Part shown: piece by piece, positions 36,980-49,600 of the stretch
Layout of the letters: each line of letters starts with the position of its first letter
Position numbering within the stretch: the stretch's first letter is position 1
Assembly (NCBI RefSeq): GCF_011386835.1
Contig: NC_088795.1
Coordinates: 120,793,434 to 120,857,433 of the forward strand
Origin: Chrysemys picta bellii
Lineage: Eukaryota; Chordata; Testudines; Emydidae
Reading direction: 5' to 3'
DNA: 64,000 bases
Notes under the pieces: generated by a model
What the model saw: only the letters and a program-made list of their open reading frames with translations
What the model was told of the DNA's origin: nothing
Database searches by the model: none
Translations under genes and position numbers: made by a program

Positions 36980-37068
36980 GGCCCAGATCCTCACAAGTAT
37001 TTAGGTGCCCGACTCCCACAGAGATCAGTGAGAGATAGGTGCCTAAATATCTTTGAGGATCTGAGTTG
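36980..37068. mobile_element. Short foldback element (GGCCCAGATCCTCA family)
   Basis: GGCCCAGATCCTCACAAGTATTTAGGTGCC is mirrored by GGTGCCTAAATATCTTTGAGGATCTG in reverse, giving arms of roughly 28 bp around CACAGAGATCAGTG. Confidence 0.65.
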
Positions 37069-37682
37069 ATGTGTGCATGATTCAGCAGGATAAGGGCCGA
37101 AAACAGTGATGGGCAATTGGTAGCCTAGTGGCTGTATCTGGCCTGACAGATCATTTTATTTGGCTTGCCACTGCCCAGCTTGATGCAAATGATCCAGCAG
37201 TGTCAGGCCCAGGAAGGGGGTGGAGGGCCATGGTGGGGCCCCCACATGCAAGGCCCCGCATGCCTGTGTCATGTGATGCTATGGCGAGAGTCAATGGGCT
37301 AGGGAGGCGAGCTGGGCCCAGCCCCATGGGATAGGAATTGCCACTGAGGAGTGGATGGGAGGGGCATGCTCACTTTCAGTCCCCCCCCCCCCAGTCCCTT
37401 CCATCCCCTCCAGGGGCAGGATGTGACCCCCCCCCACACACACATCACACAACCCAGCCCGCCAAAGGGTTTTAGTGGGTGTGACACCACGGCTGCTCTC
37501 TTGACTCTCCTGTGCTACAGCAGCTCATGCGCTCCTGGACAAGAGCGCTACTGGCCCTATACCACGCACAGATGATCAGCGCTGCCAGGGAGCTAAAAAC
37601 AACATTCTTATAGAGCAGAAGCATTGGTGGGAAAGTCTAACACACTAAGAAAATTCAGGAGTCCATAGCTGCATCTGCCTCC

Positions 37683-37922
37683 TTGTCCACTGGACCAGGC
37701 TCAACAGGCTACTCTCTGGCTGGTCCAGAGTGGCCTGAGCTACATGCTGCATTGGCTTTGGTTTCTTCTCCATGTTGTGACTGTAGGGCAGTGGTGCAGA
37801 CAATAGCTCATGTGGTGGAAGAGTGCCCAACTCGACATCTGGAGGACACTTTACAGTGCCTAGTCTCCCTTGATACAGAGGCCATGCTCTAGTTACGGAA
37901 TCTGGACATTGAGCTCTGATGT
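37683..37922 (+). mobile_element. LINE pol C-terminal zinc-knuckle fragment
   Basis: Plus strand: CCDCRAVVQTIAHVVEECPT, followed by a stop-interrupted LRNLDIEL. The Cx1C...QTxxHxxxECP pattern is the C-terminal Cys/His motif of many non-LTR retrotransposon pol proteins. The clade cannot be fixed from so short a piece. Confidence 0.55.
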
Positions 37923-38114
37923 CCGCATACAAAAAGAAGGAGTTTCTCCTGCACAGAGCTTGAGTGAGATTTCAACGTGTGTTCATGAAAGAGTTAGCCT
38001 GGAGGGAAAATATATTGGCTTCACAGGATGGAGAAGGAAATAAAGTTAACAAAGATCAAAGACTATAAAAGTGACAAAAGTGACTACACTTCAAAAAAAA
38101 AAAACCCAAACCCA

Positions 38115-38365
38115 TCTGTGGCAGAGTCTCAGAACCTAAGTCATCTCACTTGGTCCTGTGGGGCTCATACTACAGGGCAAAAATAGCCATGTAGACGTTC
38201 CTGCTCAGGCTGGAGCCTGGGCTCTGATACCCTCTCTCCTCGCCTGGTTTCGGAGCCCAGGCTCCAGCCCAAGCAAGAACGTCTACACTGCTATTTTTAG
38301 CTCCATAGCACAAGCCCCACATGCCTATCAGCTGACAGGCTCTGAGACCATAGATGCTGCATCTA
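38115..38365. mobile_element. Foldback element sharing its core with the 48.1-kb element
   Basis: A large imperfect palindrome centred near 38,240. Left GGCTGGAGCCTGGGCTCTGA matches right CGGAGCCCAGGCTCCAGCCC inverted; outer arms AAAAATAGCCATGTAGACGT and ACGTCTACACTGCTATTTTT also pair. Target duplications are not clear. Confidence 0.7.
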
Positions 38366-38934
38366 GTGGTGCTGCCGCACCCCGTGGCTTGAATTGATTT
38401 CCATTACATACAGGGTTTACAGTTTGGTTCAATGGCTCTCAGCACCCACACTATAGAAGTTGTTCTAGCCTCCGTCTGAGACTCACAGCCGCCGGTTTGT
38501 TTTTGCAGTGTAGTCGTATCCACAGAGAGAGAGGTGCAGTCTGAACAGATGACTGGAAGCTAGAAATTCCTGAGTACTAATGTGACACTGTGACAATGTC
38601 CTCTCGTGGCCTTGGTCAAATCATTCATCACCTAAAGTCAACGGGTGGAATCTGGACCTCAATCCATGCCGTAATTGCCCTCTGTAAAATGGGAATATAA
38701 TATTACATCCCTACCACTCAGCACTATGAGGATTAATTTATATGTGCAAAGTACTATGTAAGTATTACCTCCTACTGAAGTATTTTATAAGAATGAGAAT
38801 GTAAAAAATAAGAATTAAAGTAGTTTTCAGCTAGTGGTGATTTACAGGCAAAGGGCCAGATCCTCAGCTGGTGTACATAGGCATGATGATTTCAGTGGAT
38901 CTATGCAGATTTACATCAGTTGGGAATCTCACCC

Positions 38935-39090
38935 AGAGCTGGGAGTCAGGAAGTCCTGAGCTGTAATCTAGCTGTGCCACTGAGCCTTTCTGGGGGGTCT
39001 GGCAAATCATCTCGCTGTGCCTCAATTTGCTCATCTGTAAAAAGAGGATCATAATACTCACTGCCCTGATAAGAGTGTTGTGGGAATTCA
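38935..39090 (+). mobile_element. MIR-like SINE fragment
   Basis: AGAGCTGGGAGTCAGGAAGT, a TGCCACTGAGCC word and CTCAATTTGCTCATCTGTAA follow the MIR-like order, ending near GGAATTCACAGG. Confidence 0.6.
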
Positions 39091-39109
39091 CAGGACAATG
39101 GGGTCTGAT

Positions 39110-40257
39110 CTTGGTTGGTCGCTAGGCCTTACCACAATGAACACAATTAATAATGTTTGTAGGGTGGTTTGAACATATATAATTTTCTATATTTAAATGC
39201 TATTTAAATAAGGCAAAGGTGAGAGGGAAAGAGGAAGAACGTGAGGGAAGATGATGCCGTAGGTCACTTCCCTCTCCGATTTCCATGCATGCCGCGACTG
39301 AATTGTTCACAGCTATTTTGGACCATCTGCTTGCGCGTTAATCCCTCATTTTCACACAGTGTAGCTCTGTCCTTCAGCCCACGGGCCCCAGAAATGCTGG
39401 GCTCGCTCCTGCTTTTCATCCTCGCTCTGTATACCAACAGTTACTGTGGTGACGCAAACATTAAAACCGAGCCTCTGTCCCAAAGTAAACTGCAGTCATT
39501 TCCCTTCGTACTGAACCCAGCCAGCTTGCTGACCCCAGACATGATGTAGCCCTGTGAGTGTTTGAAGGGAAGGGAGGAGGGTTCTCCTTCTCCACTGAGT
39601 AGGTGGGGCCTGAGACTGCTGGCTGAAGCTGAGGTCTGTGCAGCTGGTCCTGCCTGTGTTGCTGCTGACAGGGACGCCTGAGAGGCAGCTGCAGCAGCAG
39701 CCACATCCCGCATATAACTGTCCTGCTTAACTTGCTTCTGTCTTCACTGCCTCTTGCAACTCTTCCTCCTGCAGCGCTCCCAATAACTTCTGCACAGCCA
39801 CTGCAGACCTGGGGAGATAGAGGCCGGGTGTGGAGGCTTTCTGAGGATTAAATCAGCTTTCGGAATCCCAGCCCTGCAAGCTAGTCCCGAAGAGCAGCTG
39901 AGCTGTTGCAAGTTTACTCTACGCGAATGGACTGACCCAGCCTTTACTTAGTGGCTTCATGTTTTAACCTCTTCCCAACCTCTATTTTCTTTCTGCCTAC
40001 TGCTCCCTCCTGTATTGTGGAGAGCCCCATAACATTAGCAGGGGTCACAGGCATTAGAGTCACAGGCTGGGGACTGTTAAGGAAGATTAACCCTTTCCTT
40101 TTCTTGTGTGTGTGCAAAGCCTGACTTTCCCTTTTCTGTTATTCCCTCATTGCATTTTAATTGCACATTTTGCCTGTTGTTACCCCCACCCCCACCCCTT
40201 GTTATACCCCTGGATTTGCACATTTTCCTCTCCCTGATTAAAGAAGTGTCACGGGTG
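39110..40257 (+). promoter_or_regulatory. Presumed HTRA3 promoter and 5' UTR region
   Basis: Sequence immediately upstream of the HTRA3 start codon. It has no recognisable interspersed repeat from about 39,240 and is moderately GC-rich around 39,370-39,900, in contrast to the repeat-filled DNA before it. No clear TATA box or CpG island is visible. Promoter function is inferred only from position; the transcription start cannot be placed. Confidence 0.35.
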
Positions 40258-40681
40258 ATGACGGTTTTTCTGTTGCGAGTTTTCTTCCTGCTGGTGCTAA
40301 GTTCTAGCCGGACCTTTGCAGAGCCCTTTGTGGCCAATGGCAAGTGTCCAGCTCGTTGCGATGTCTCCAAGTGCCCAAGCCCCAGCTGCCCAAGCGGCTA
40401 CGTCCCCGATCGTTGCAACTGCTGCCTCATCTGTGCTGCGGGAGAAGGTGATTCCTGTGGCCGCAAGGAAGACCCACCATGCGGGGACAGCCTGGATTGC
40501 AAGCACCCCATGGGCAAGCGCTTCGGTAAAGGGGTATGCCAGTGCAAGCTCAGCTACCAGGTGTGCGGCAGCGATGGCAGGACCTATGACAATGTGTGTC
40601 AGCTGAAGGCGGTGAGCCGTAAGGCTTTGCAACAGGGCTTGCCAGCTGTCATCCAGATCCAGAAAGGCGCCTGTGAATCGG
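40258..40681 (+). CDS. HTRA3: HTRA3 coding exon 1: signal peptide, IGFBP and Kazal-like modules
   Basis: The start is ATG at 40258 because it opens a hydrophobic signal peptide ([21 protein letters not shown]) directly before the mature [13 protein letters not shown]. The open frame continues upstream, but those residues do not resemble an HtrA protein. A cysteine-rich IGFBP-type module follows ([13 protein letters not shown], then CNCCLIC), then a Kazal-like module ([19 protein letters not shown]). The exon ends in the first base of a glycine codon before the donor GTAAGA at 40682 (phase 1). The exon is GC-rich and well conserved, unlike the flanking DNA. Confidence 0.96.
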
Positions 40682-43600
40682 GTAAGACCATGCAGGGCAC
40701 CGCCACCCGCATCGTTACCGCTGGTAACATTGAGCTGCTGCACTTTCAGCAGGGTCATCTTGGGTGATCGGGACTGCTTTAATGCTTTAACTCCACCCAG
40801 GAGACAGGATGCAATGGGCGGGGGAAGGGAGACGTTTTGTGGGTGAAAATGAACCCCTTAGCTGTTCTGCAAATCACACATCAGTTTCCAAGTTAATGAA
40901 ACATTTAAATTTCAAGTGATCTTGGAGGACTGAATGGCTCAGGGGACTGGAATGAGATACAAAGCTGATGTCAGTTAGATGCTTTACTCAATTTGGCAAC
41001 CGAAGAAGATCTAAGCTGTTTGTGGCCTATGTGAAATGAGCCAGGGTGTTCAGGCCTTGTCCATATCAGATCAATCAGACTCACTAATGGGCACTGTGAT
41101 CTAGTGGTTAGAGCCCTGGATTCAGGAGTACTGTGTTCTAATCCTGGCTCTGCTATTGATCTGCTGTGTGACTTTGGGCAAGTTACTGTCCGTGCTTCCC
41201 TTTACACCAATTTAAAATGGAATAACGAGACTTACATTCCTTTGTAAAGCACGTTGAGATCTTTGGATGAAAAGCGATATAAAGGAGTGAGCATAGCATT
41301 TTATTAGCAGTAAGAAAGCAGCAATAGAAAGGCCAGGACTGCATGATCAGCACTATCCTTTCACCCTTAAAAGTGGTCCTTCCAAGTCAAAATCAGGGCA
41401 CTGAAATCTTACAGGCTGGGGCATTTCATAATGCCTACCTTTACACAATGAAATGTTTTGACCTGCCATACATTTATAAAAAAAAGCACCTGTGATATCT
41501 TACGTATAAAGTAGGGCAAGAAGAGACATAACAATAACCAGCCTATCAGGCGCAAGCTAAAATATCACTTATTTTTTGTTTTACTGTAACAATGTACCGT
41601 AGTCCATCATCCATACAGTAATCCCCACATATCACAGTGCTTTTGTGTATTTTGAAATGGCAAAGATACCAGGATGCTACTGTCTGTTCATCTTGTACAC
41701 TAAATCATTTGAATGTTTTAGAGTGCAATTTGGTATTACGGTTTTTGCCTGACCTAGGATATTGTACTATTCCCTGCTTACGTCCAACTGGATTTACTAA
41801 CTTCAAAAGATTTCGGTGATCAGTTGTTGATTTTTAGGTATTAAAATGAACCACTTTTCTGGAAGTGTCAATTTTATTTATTTTTGCAAAAGTTCACAAA
41901 TTTTCTAGTAAATTATTTAACGGCTGATTTTCACATTGTTTCCATCAACATCCCCGAAAACAACAGTGGGTAAGTGTTCTGGCATTTTAAGTGACACATT
42001 AGTGCTTCAATACTGGCAGATGAAATATATTAGCAAGGGTTGTAAAAACCATTAGAACTATGGGCAAACAATTCATTGGAAGGGATGTAGGAAGGGAAAG
42101 GGGACTTGCCTATTGGCAGACTCTTACAGCACTTTTCATCTGTAGCTCTCAAGGTGCTTGAGAAAGGAACTAAATATTGTTATCCCCATTTTATAGATGG
42201 GGAAACTGAGACAGAGAGGTGGAGTGACTTGTCCTAGGTTATCTAGCAGGCCAGGGGCAGAGCCAAGAATAAAATACAAATGTCATAAATCCCAGTCCAC
42301 TGTACTTTCGATTGAGCCACTTTGCCTCCCTAAAATTTTAAAGTTGTAAAGTGCTTTTATCTAGACATCTCAACATATTAAACCATTAATTCTGACACTT
42401 TTGATACTTAGTTTGAACTCATTCATTCAGAACATTTAGAATGTTTAACCATAAAAATTAGGATTTGATATTGTATCTAAGGACTTAAGGAAAGTTTTGT
42501 TTTTAGTGCATGTGGCATTTCTTCATGGCATCCTGCTGTGTTCACTGTAATAGAGTCAGGAAATTTGGAGCAATGGAGTAGAGGTTTTTTTCAAGTAACT
42601 GTTTTTGTGTTCCCTTTATTTGTTTATGACCTGGGAAAACGTCAGCTCCAATGTAACATCTGGTTTAGAGTGAAGTTCTGATTTTTTTTTTTAAATTCTA
42701 CAGCTGTGCTGACTGAAGCTCAAAGTGACCAAATGTTTTGCCCAAAGGTCAGACAGAATCAGTGGATGAGCCAGGCGTAGAACTCAGTTATGGTTCTTTT
42801 AAAAACCGTAACATGCTATGGCTGTCATAAAAGATCATAAAAGAAAGTAGCTGTTCCAAGTTAAAGTCGTGTTTCTACATTTTCTCTATTTGTGCAGGGA
42901 ATCTGGCTGCAGATTGCTCAGAATTTGAAGACACTGACATACTTATAAAGTTGATCCAATTTCACTCCACCAGATGTATATAAAATAATATCCAGACTAA
43001 CGATAGCTTTACCAAATGGCTTAGGCTATACCTTACAGAATATACCATGGCACTGAGGAGTAACCTTGGAACTTCTGCTGCTTTGCTTGTCAGAAGTTTG
43101 ACATATGTAGGTGAGGTTAGGGAGTCAGTATATTTAGCTAAGCTAGGGAGATGCAACACTGGCTGTACTTTTTAATGACATACATCTGTGATAAGTGTGG
43201 TTGGATAAAAATAGGGCTGGTGGAAGACAGAAGGAGGAAGAATAGATGTCAAAAACAGAGGCCCAGAATGACTGAGTGGGTGAAGAGCACTCATTTTTCT
43301 GGCCACCTCGGCTCCTTCATAACGTTCTTTTGTTGAGAAAGTAGCATGAAGGACAGCACAGACTCTTATACCTGGGCATGGCGAATCCAAAGAACTGAGT
43401 ATTATAGATCATTTGAATATACAAACACACCTATAAGCACCAAACCATGCTGTCACTATTGTTACTGTCTAATGGCTTGAGCCTACAAACATGAACAGCC
43501 TTACTCAGGCGAGTAGCCCCAGTGACCATGGGACTACTCGCAGAACTTGGGATCAGGCCATAGAATAAGTAATTTGTTACTGATTTAATACAATGCAAAT

Positions 43601-46600
43601 TCATTTCTTTTCTTAGCGAATCAGCATTTTGCTATAGCTCTTAGTTTTTAAATGAATGTGTTCTATTGTGTTTTCTATCCCAAATGTAAAAAGACAAGCC
43701 ATCCAAAAATGTTTTCCTCATTGTTTTAATAGCAGCTTAAACCCTCCTGGAAAACAAATGCTTTGCAATCAAAGATGCAAACCCTTACCCTTCATTAAAG
43801 TAAACATATTTAAGTTGTAATAATATTACTTATGCTCCCAATAAAGTCAATCAAACTATTCAAATGACTAAAGAATTGAAAGATCAGGCTCAAATTTTGC
43901 AGGTGTATCACATATGTTTTGTATTTCTCTTGCCAATTTCTTAACTATTAAAGACATTTGCATGCAACTGGTTCTTTAGAGCTCCTTAGAATTCATGTGC
44001 TGTTAATACAGTATTCCCTGCATGAAATCATCATTCTCTGAAACATCAGAGTTGGTTTCTGTGTGAACAACCTCATTTCTATGATCTGGGGAATAGTAGA
44101 AAGGAACAGGTGAAGTCTTGGAAAAACAAAATCTTCTTGTCATGTAAATACATTTAGCAACAAAAATCCAGCAAGAAAATCAGAGAAAATAACTAATACA
44201 CTGTATAAGTGGAATTACTATTAATACACTATTTTGAAATATAATAGATTTATGTGCTCTGTGTACTGAATATCCACACACACACAAATTTATCATATAT
44301 ATTTAATTATAATATATAATATTTCAAACGTTGCTCATGGGGGTAAGTAGTTTTTTAGGGGCTTGATCTAAAGACTATTGAAGTTGATGGAAAGAGTCCC
44401 TTTGACTTCAGTCAGCTATGGATCAGGCTCTATGGCATTAAGCTGCAAAGATTTATGCGCAGAGGGACTTTATGCCATGAATAGTCCTGCTGAAGTCAAA
44501 GCCTACACATGGCATAAAGTTACTCATGTGATTCAGTCTTTGCAAGATCAGTGCCTAAAAAGTTGAGTTGACTACAATGTTTAAATACTTGAAAAGAGAA
44601 TCAGAAAATATGTGACTACAAATCTATCCAGCACAGCTCTGCTTGGGACATTGAGGTTTACCGACTGTTTGCACATGTGCGTAACCTTGAGGCTACAACT
44701 TGGTATATAATTACTTAACATTTTTGAGGATTAAGGCCAAGTGAGAGAAGTACTGGAGTCTTTTTTTGTTGTTGTATTGCTGTCATAAGAGCCTCCAAGC
44801 AGCCTATGACTGTATATTTTAATAAGGGCAGCCTATTGCAAGCTATCAACTGGAAACACAAACTCTAAGTCTAGGGCACATTCCTTTTTTTTTTTTTGAC
44901 TGTTTTTGTTTAGTCTGAGACTGTTTTAAAACATTTGCTTTGAGCTCTTGCGGGGAGAAGGGAAAATATTATTTAGTGACCAAAAGGAAAATATTATTTA
45001 GTGACCAAAAGGATATTTCAAATTTGATACTTTATTGTTCTGGTACAGAACATCTAAGAGGAAAGAGACATTTTGATGATTTCTTATTGCTTTTATTGCT
45101 TGCGAAAGAAGATCAGGCAGAAAGGCAAATTGAAGCTTTCTCTTTCTGAAACAAGCTAGGCAGCAAACTGTCCTCAACTGGAAGGTATCTTTCAATCCAT
45201 CTCCATCCTGCCTTTGTTAACGCAGCTAAAGATTGAGAGAGCCCATTTCAGTGTTTGTTATAAGAACATAAGAATGGCTATATTGGGTCAGACTAATGGT
45301 TTACATAGTCCAGTATCCTGTCTTTTGACAGTGGCTGTTTCCAGATGTTTGAGGGAATGAACAGAATAGGGAAACTACTGAGTGATTGATCCCCTGTTTT
45401 CCAATCCCAGCTTTTGGCAGTCAGAGGTTTAGGGAAACCCAGAACATGGGGTTGTGTCCCATTGCTGGACCTATCCTCCATGAACGTATCTAATTCTTTT
45501 TTGAACCCACTTATACTTCTGGCCTTCACAACATCCTCTGGAAAGGAGTTCCACTGGTTGGCTGTGTGTCGTGTGTAGAAGTACTTCCTTGTATTTGTTT
45601 TAAACCTGCTGCCTATGTATTTCATTGGGTGACTCCTGGGTCTTGTGTTATGTGAAGTGGTAAATTACACTTCCTTATTCACTTTCTCCACACCACTCAT
45701 CATTGTAAAGACTTCTATCATATCGCCCCTTAGTCATCTCTTTTCTAGGTGGAACAGTCCCAGTGTTTATAATCTCTCCTCATATGGATGCTGTTCCATA
45801 CCCCTAATCATTTTTGTTGCCCTCCTCTGTACTTTTTCTAATTCTTTTCAAGTATATCTTTTCTGAGATGGGTCGACCAGAACTGCACGCAGTATTCAAG
45901 ATGTGGGCGTACCATGGATTTATTTAGTGGCATTATGATATTTGCTGTTCATCATGCTGTTTTCATTTGTGCATGTTAGACATCCATTATAATAATATGT
46001 TGCCTGAAACATGACATAGTCTTATACTAACCAAGACTTTATGGTCAATGCACAGCTATGCAACTTAATCTTAATTCATCAGAAAAGCTGCCTGGGATCC
46101 TATGGTTCCAGCAGATGTTTCTGTTTTTTAAGCAGACACATAATCTTTTTATTTCTTTTTCATTTCTTTCCATGAGCAAATCCAAGCACAACAGGGACAA
46201 TGGCTTCCTCCAATGATCACTTGTCAGGTTGCAGTCCTCTATAAGCCTTAATAATATAGCTAAAAACACAAATCTCTTCAATTTTAGACTTTAAATAAAT
46301 TCGGAACCTGAATTTTTAAAAAAATTAGAAGACCACAAATTCCTACTAAGCACAAAATGGCCCAGTTTAATATAACGTATTACCTCCAGAAAGGTAATGA
46401 GCCTTATTTTGCTCTCACTCTTACTACTAGGCCAGATCCTCAGCTGGTATAAATTGGTGTATTTCCATTGACTTCAGAGGGGCTATGACCATTCACTCCA
46501 AGTGGAGGATCTGGCTCACTGCCTCCACACTGGTTTAACTATTGGCTTCAGCTGAGTTTTCCTGATTTACATGAGGGTTAGTGAGATCAGAATCAAGCCC

Positions 46601-49600
46601 ATCATCTCTGCAGTTTAGCAAATCCACAAATTATTAAAATTATTATAGACTTCAGAATCTAAGATAGTGATAAGATGATAACCATGACGCCTACATTTTC
46701 AGTGACATAAGATTTAGCCCCACACTCCCAGTGATGTCAAATGGGATTTTAATGATACCTGTATGTGGTTAAATCCCATAAAACTGAAAACTTAGGGCCA
46801 GATTTTTAAGAAAGGTGTAACAGTGAATTACTCCCACTGAGGCATCTAAACAGAGGGGCAGGATTTTGTGTTCTCAGTGGCAGCTGCTGAGTGCTGAACA
46901 CTTGTGAAAATCTATTCACTTAATTTAGATGTCTAATTAGGAGCTAAACTGTTTGGAGAGTCTGGCCCCATGAGCACTTTTGGAAATCTTGTAGACAACC
47001 ACAGATTCAGACAGTCCAGAAACAGTTCTGTCCAAAGTGCAATACTATGTAATACCCTTATTTTGATTAACAAATTTATTTGAGCATAAGCTTTCATGGG
47101 CTACAGCCCACTTCATCGGGTGCATAGAATGGAACATATAGTGAGGAGATATATATACAAACAGAGAACATGAAAAGGTGGGATTGCCCACTCTAAGAGG
47201 CTAATTAATTAAGATGAGCTATTATCAGCAGGAGAAAAAAAGCTTTTGTAGTAATAATCAAGATAGCCCATTTGAGACAGTTTGACAGGAAGGTGTGAGG
47301 ATACTTAACATGGGGAAATACATCTCTACCCCGATATAACGCGACCTGATATAACACGAATTTGGATATAACGCGGTAAAGCAGTGCTCCGGGGGGGCGG
47401 GGCTGCGCACTCCAGCGGATCAAAGCAAGTTCGATATAACTCAGTTTCACCTATAACGCAGTAAGATTTTTTGGCTCCCGAGGACAGCGTTATATAGGGG
47501 TAGAGGTGTAGATTCAATGTGTGTAATGGCTCATGTCTCCTCAAGTTTATTTTGGTGAGTCTGAGGGATGATCTGGGATGACTGGAGAGTTATAACATAG
47601 ACAAAATGGACGTTATCAAGGTGCCTTCAGTACGTCAGTGGGTCAACCGATACCAAGGTATGCTAGACTATAGCTCTTACCTTTACGGTTCACCAAATGT
47701 CTAGAGCTGTGTGTAGGTTGACAGAGTTTGTAAAAACTTAGAAGCATGTGGTGTCCCCACAATCTTTTTTTTGGTCTTTATTATAAAGCTGTCAGATTGA
47801 TATGGGACTTCTGACTGTTCAAAAAGTAACATTTATGTAGTTTCAAAAGTTCTCAGCACCCACAATTGGGACAAGATTTTCCAGAGAGTTCACTTCCTAT
47901 GTAGACTCCTAAATGAAGTGTCCAGTTTTTCAAATGTGTTCAGCTCCCATTGAGAACAATCCAGTTTACTGCTCCTGGGTATCAAACTGGTAGCTCTTCA
48001 TAGAACCTCTCTCCTAAAATGAACTAAGTCTATTTATTCTGCATCCTGTACCCTCTTTACTCTGGGCTTCCTCTTCCTCCATTTTAGACTTAATGGGTAT
48101 GTCTACACTGCAATTAAACACCCGTGGCTGGCCCATGTCAGCGGACTTAGGCTCACGGGGCTTGTGCTGCGGGACTGTAAAACAGTGGTGTAGGCATTTG
48201 GGCGTGGACTGGAGCCTGGGCTCTGGGACTCTTCCCTCTTGTGGGGTCCCAGAGCTTGGGCTCCAGTCTGAGCCCAAATGTCTACACTGCAATTTTATAA
48301 CCCCACAGCTTTTAAGCCCCAGGAGCCCAAGTCAGCTGACACAGGTCAGCCATGGGTGTTTAATTGCAGTGTAGACATACCAAATATCTCACTCCCCTTT
48401 TCCACTTATTTCTGCCACTCTCTCCCCCCCCCCTTTATTTTACTTAAGGAAGAGACAAAAATATAAACTCACCATCAGTTGTTGAAGGCTCTAATGTTAA
48501 TAAGTTACGTTTTGGAATCTGTCATTCCAGCTGGTCCAAATCAAACCCTCTCAGTACGTGACCTGCGTACATGTACTGTGTTCTAGGCATCCAGGGCTTG
48601 GAGGCAGTCTTCTGCTGCTAATTAGTATAAAACATTTCTACAAAGTTATAAATTTTGCTTCTCCAGCCAGTCACAAGGGAGTCACTAGAGTCAGACTCTG
48701 AATCACCCTCATGGCTGAGTATACTGTCTGCAGTGCTTCTGATATTTGCTGGCCCAGGGAAAGAGGGACAAAGTTGTCTCCAGGCTAGGTGGTGCTCATT
48801 GCTACAGGACTGCCTTGCCTCATTTTGTCAGCCCCCTTTTCTGTTTGTGTGACTCTCCCACTATTACCCCCAGTGGTGTCTTCTTCCCTTCCTCTCCTAC
48901 CATATTTTCCTTCCTCCTCTTCAGTTTATCTTTCCTTCCTCCCCTAGATCAGTGGTGCACAAACTTTTCCAGTTGTGCCCCCACTTACCATGCACGGAAT
49001 TTGTCATAACCCTCCCCCCCTCCAGTACTTCTAATCTGAAACTGTGGTTTTTTTTTTTTTTTTGCAAGTTGGCAGAAGGAATGAAAAAATAATTTTTATT
49101 ACTAAATTTATAAGACCAGCTAAAAGTTATTAGGAAGTAGTAAACACAGAGTATTACAAACTGCAAATGTAGATTTTTAAAAAAATATTTCAAATGAAAA
49201 CAAATTAACCACTCGTATGGCAATGTGAAAAGTGATATTTGTTAATATCACTTCTCACAGCAGACTTACTAGCACCGCATCGCCACCCTTACTTCTGCAC
49301 TGCTGCTGGCAGCAGCATGGCTTTCAGAGCTGGGTGGCTCTGCAGGCAGCGCCACCACCAGCAGCAGCGCAGAAGCAAGGGTGGTGATGGGGTGCTAGTA
49401 AGTCTGCTGTGAAAAGTGATATCAATTAAATTTCTTCCCGCCCCCCAAGAAAACCTCTTGTGCTCCCCATCCCCGTGGAGGGCACACTCCCCAGTTTGCG
49501 CACCACTGCCGTTGATCACACCTGGAAAGCTGCGGCCACTCATAATGCTTCCTTAGTGGTCCAGCAGGAGCAGCCGTGTGTAACTGATCCATTGTTTGCA

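Larger units (their letters stand above)
42335..45258. other. HTRA3 intron 1 interior; mostly unrecognised
   Basis: Holds short foldback elements near 43,478-43,560 and 44,355-44,432 and the 25-bp duplication. No extra exon is recognised. Confidence 0.5.
47069..47536 (-). mobile_element. Penelope-like element tail (family A), split by a TA-flanked insertion
   Basis: Nucleotide match to the tail and 3' body of the element at 2.55-2.85 kb, including the AACAAATTTATT start, the stem GGGCTACAGCCC, the TATATAT stretch and TTGTAGTAATAATCAAGATA. The copy is interrupted at 47,321-47,508 by a DNA transposon and resumes with GATTCAATGTGTGTAATGG. It lies in HTRA3 intron 1, antisense to the gene. Confidence 0.85.

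Noticed and set aside
40108..40257. Upstream in-frame extension of HTRA3 exon 1 to an earlier ATG
   Set aside because: The extra 50 residues have no HtrA similarity and would bury the signal peptide. The ATG at 40,258 gives a normal secreted precursor.
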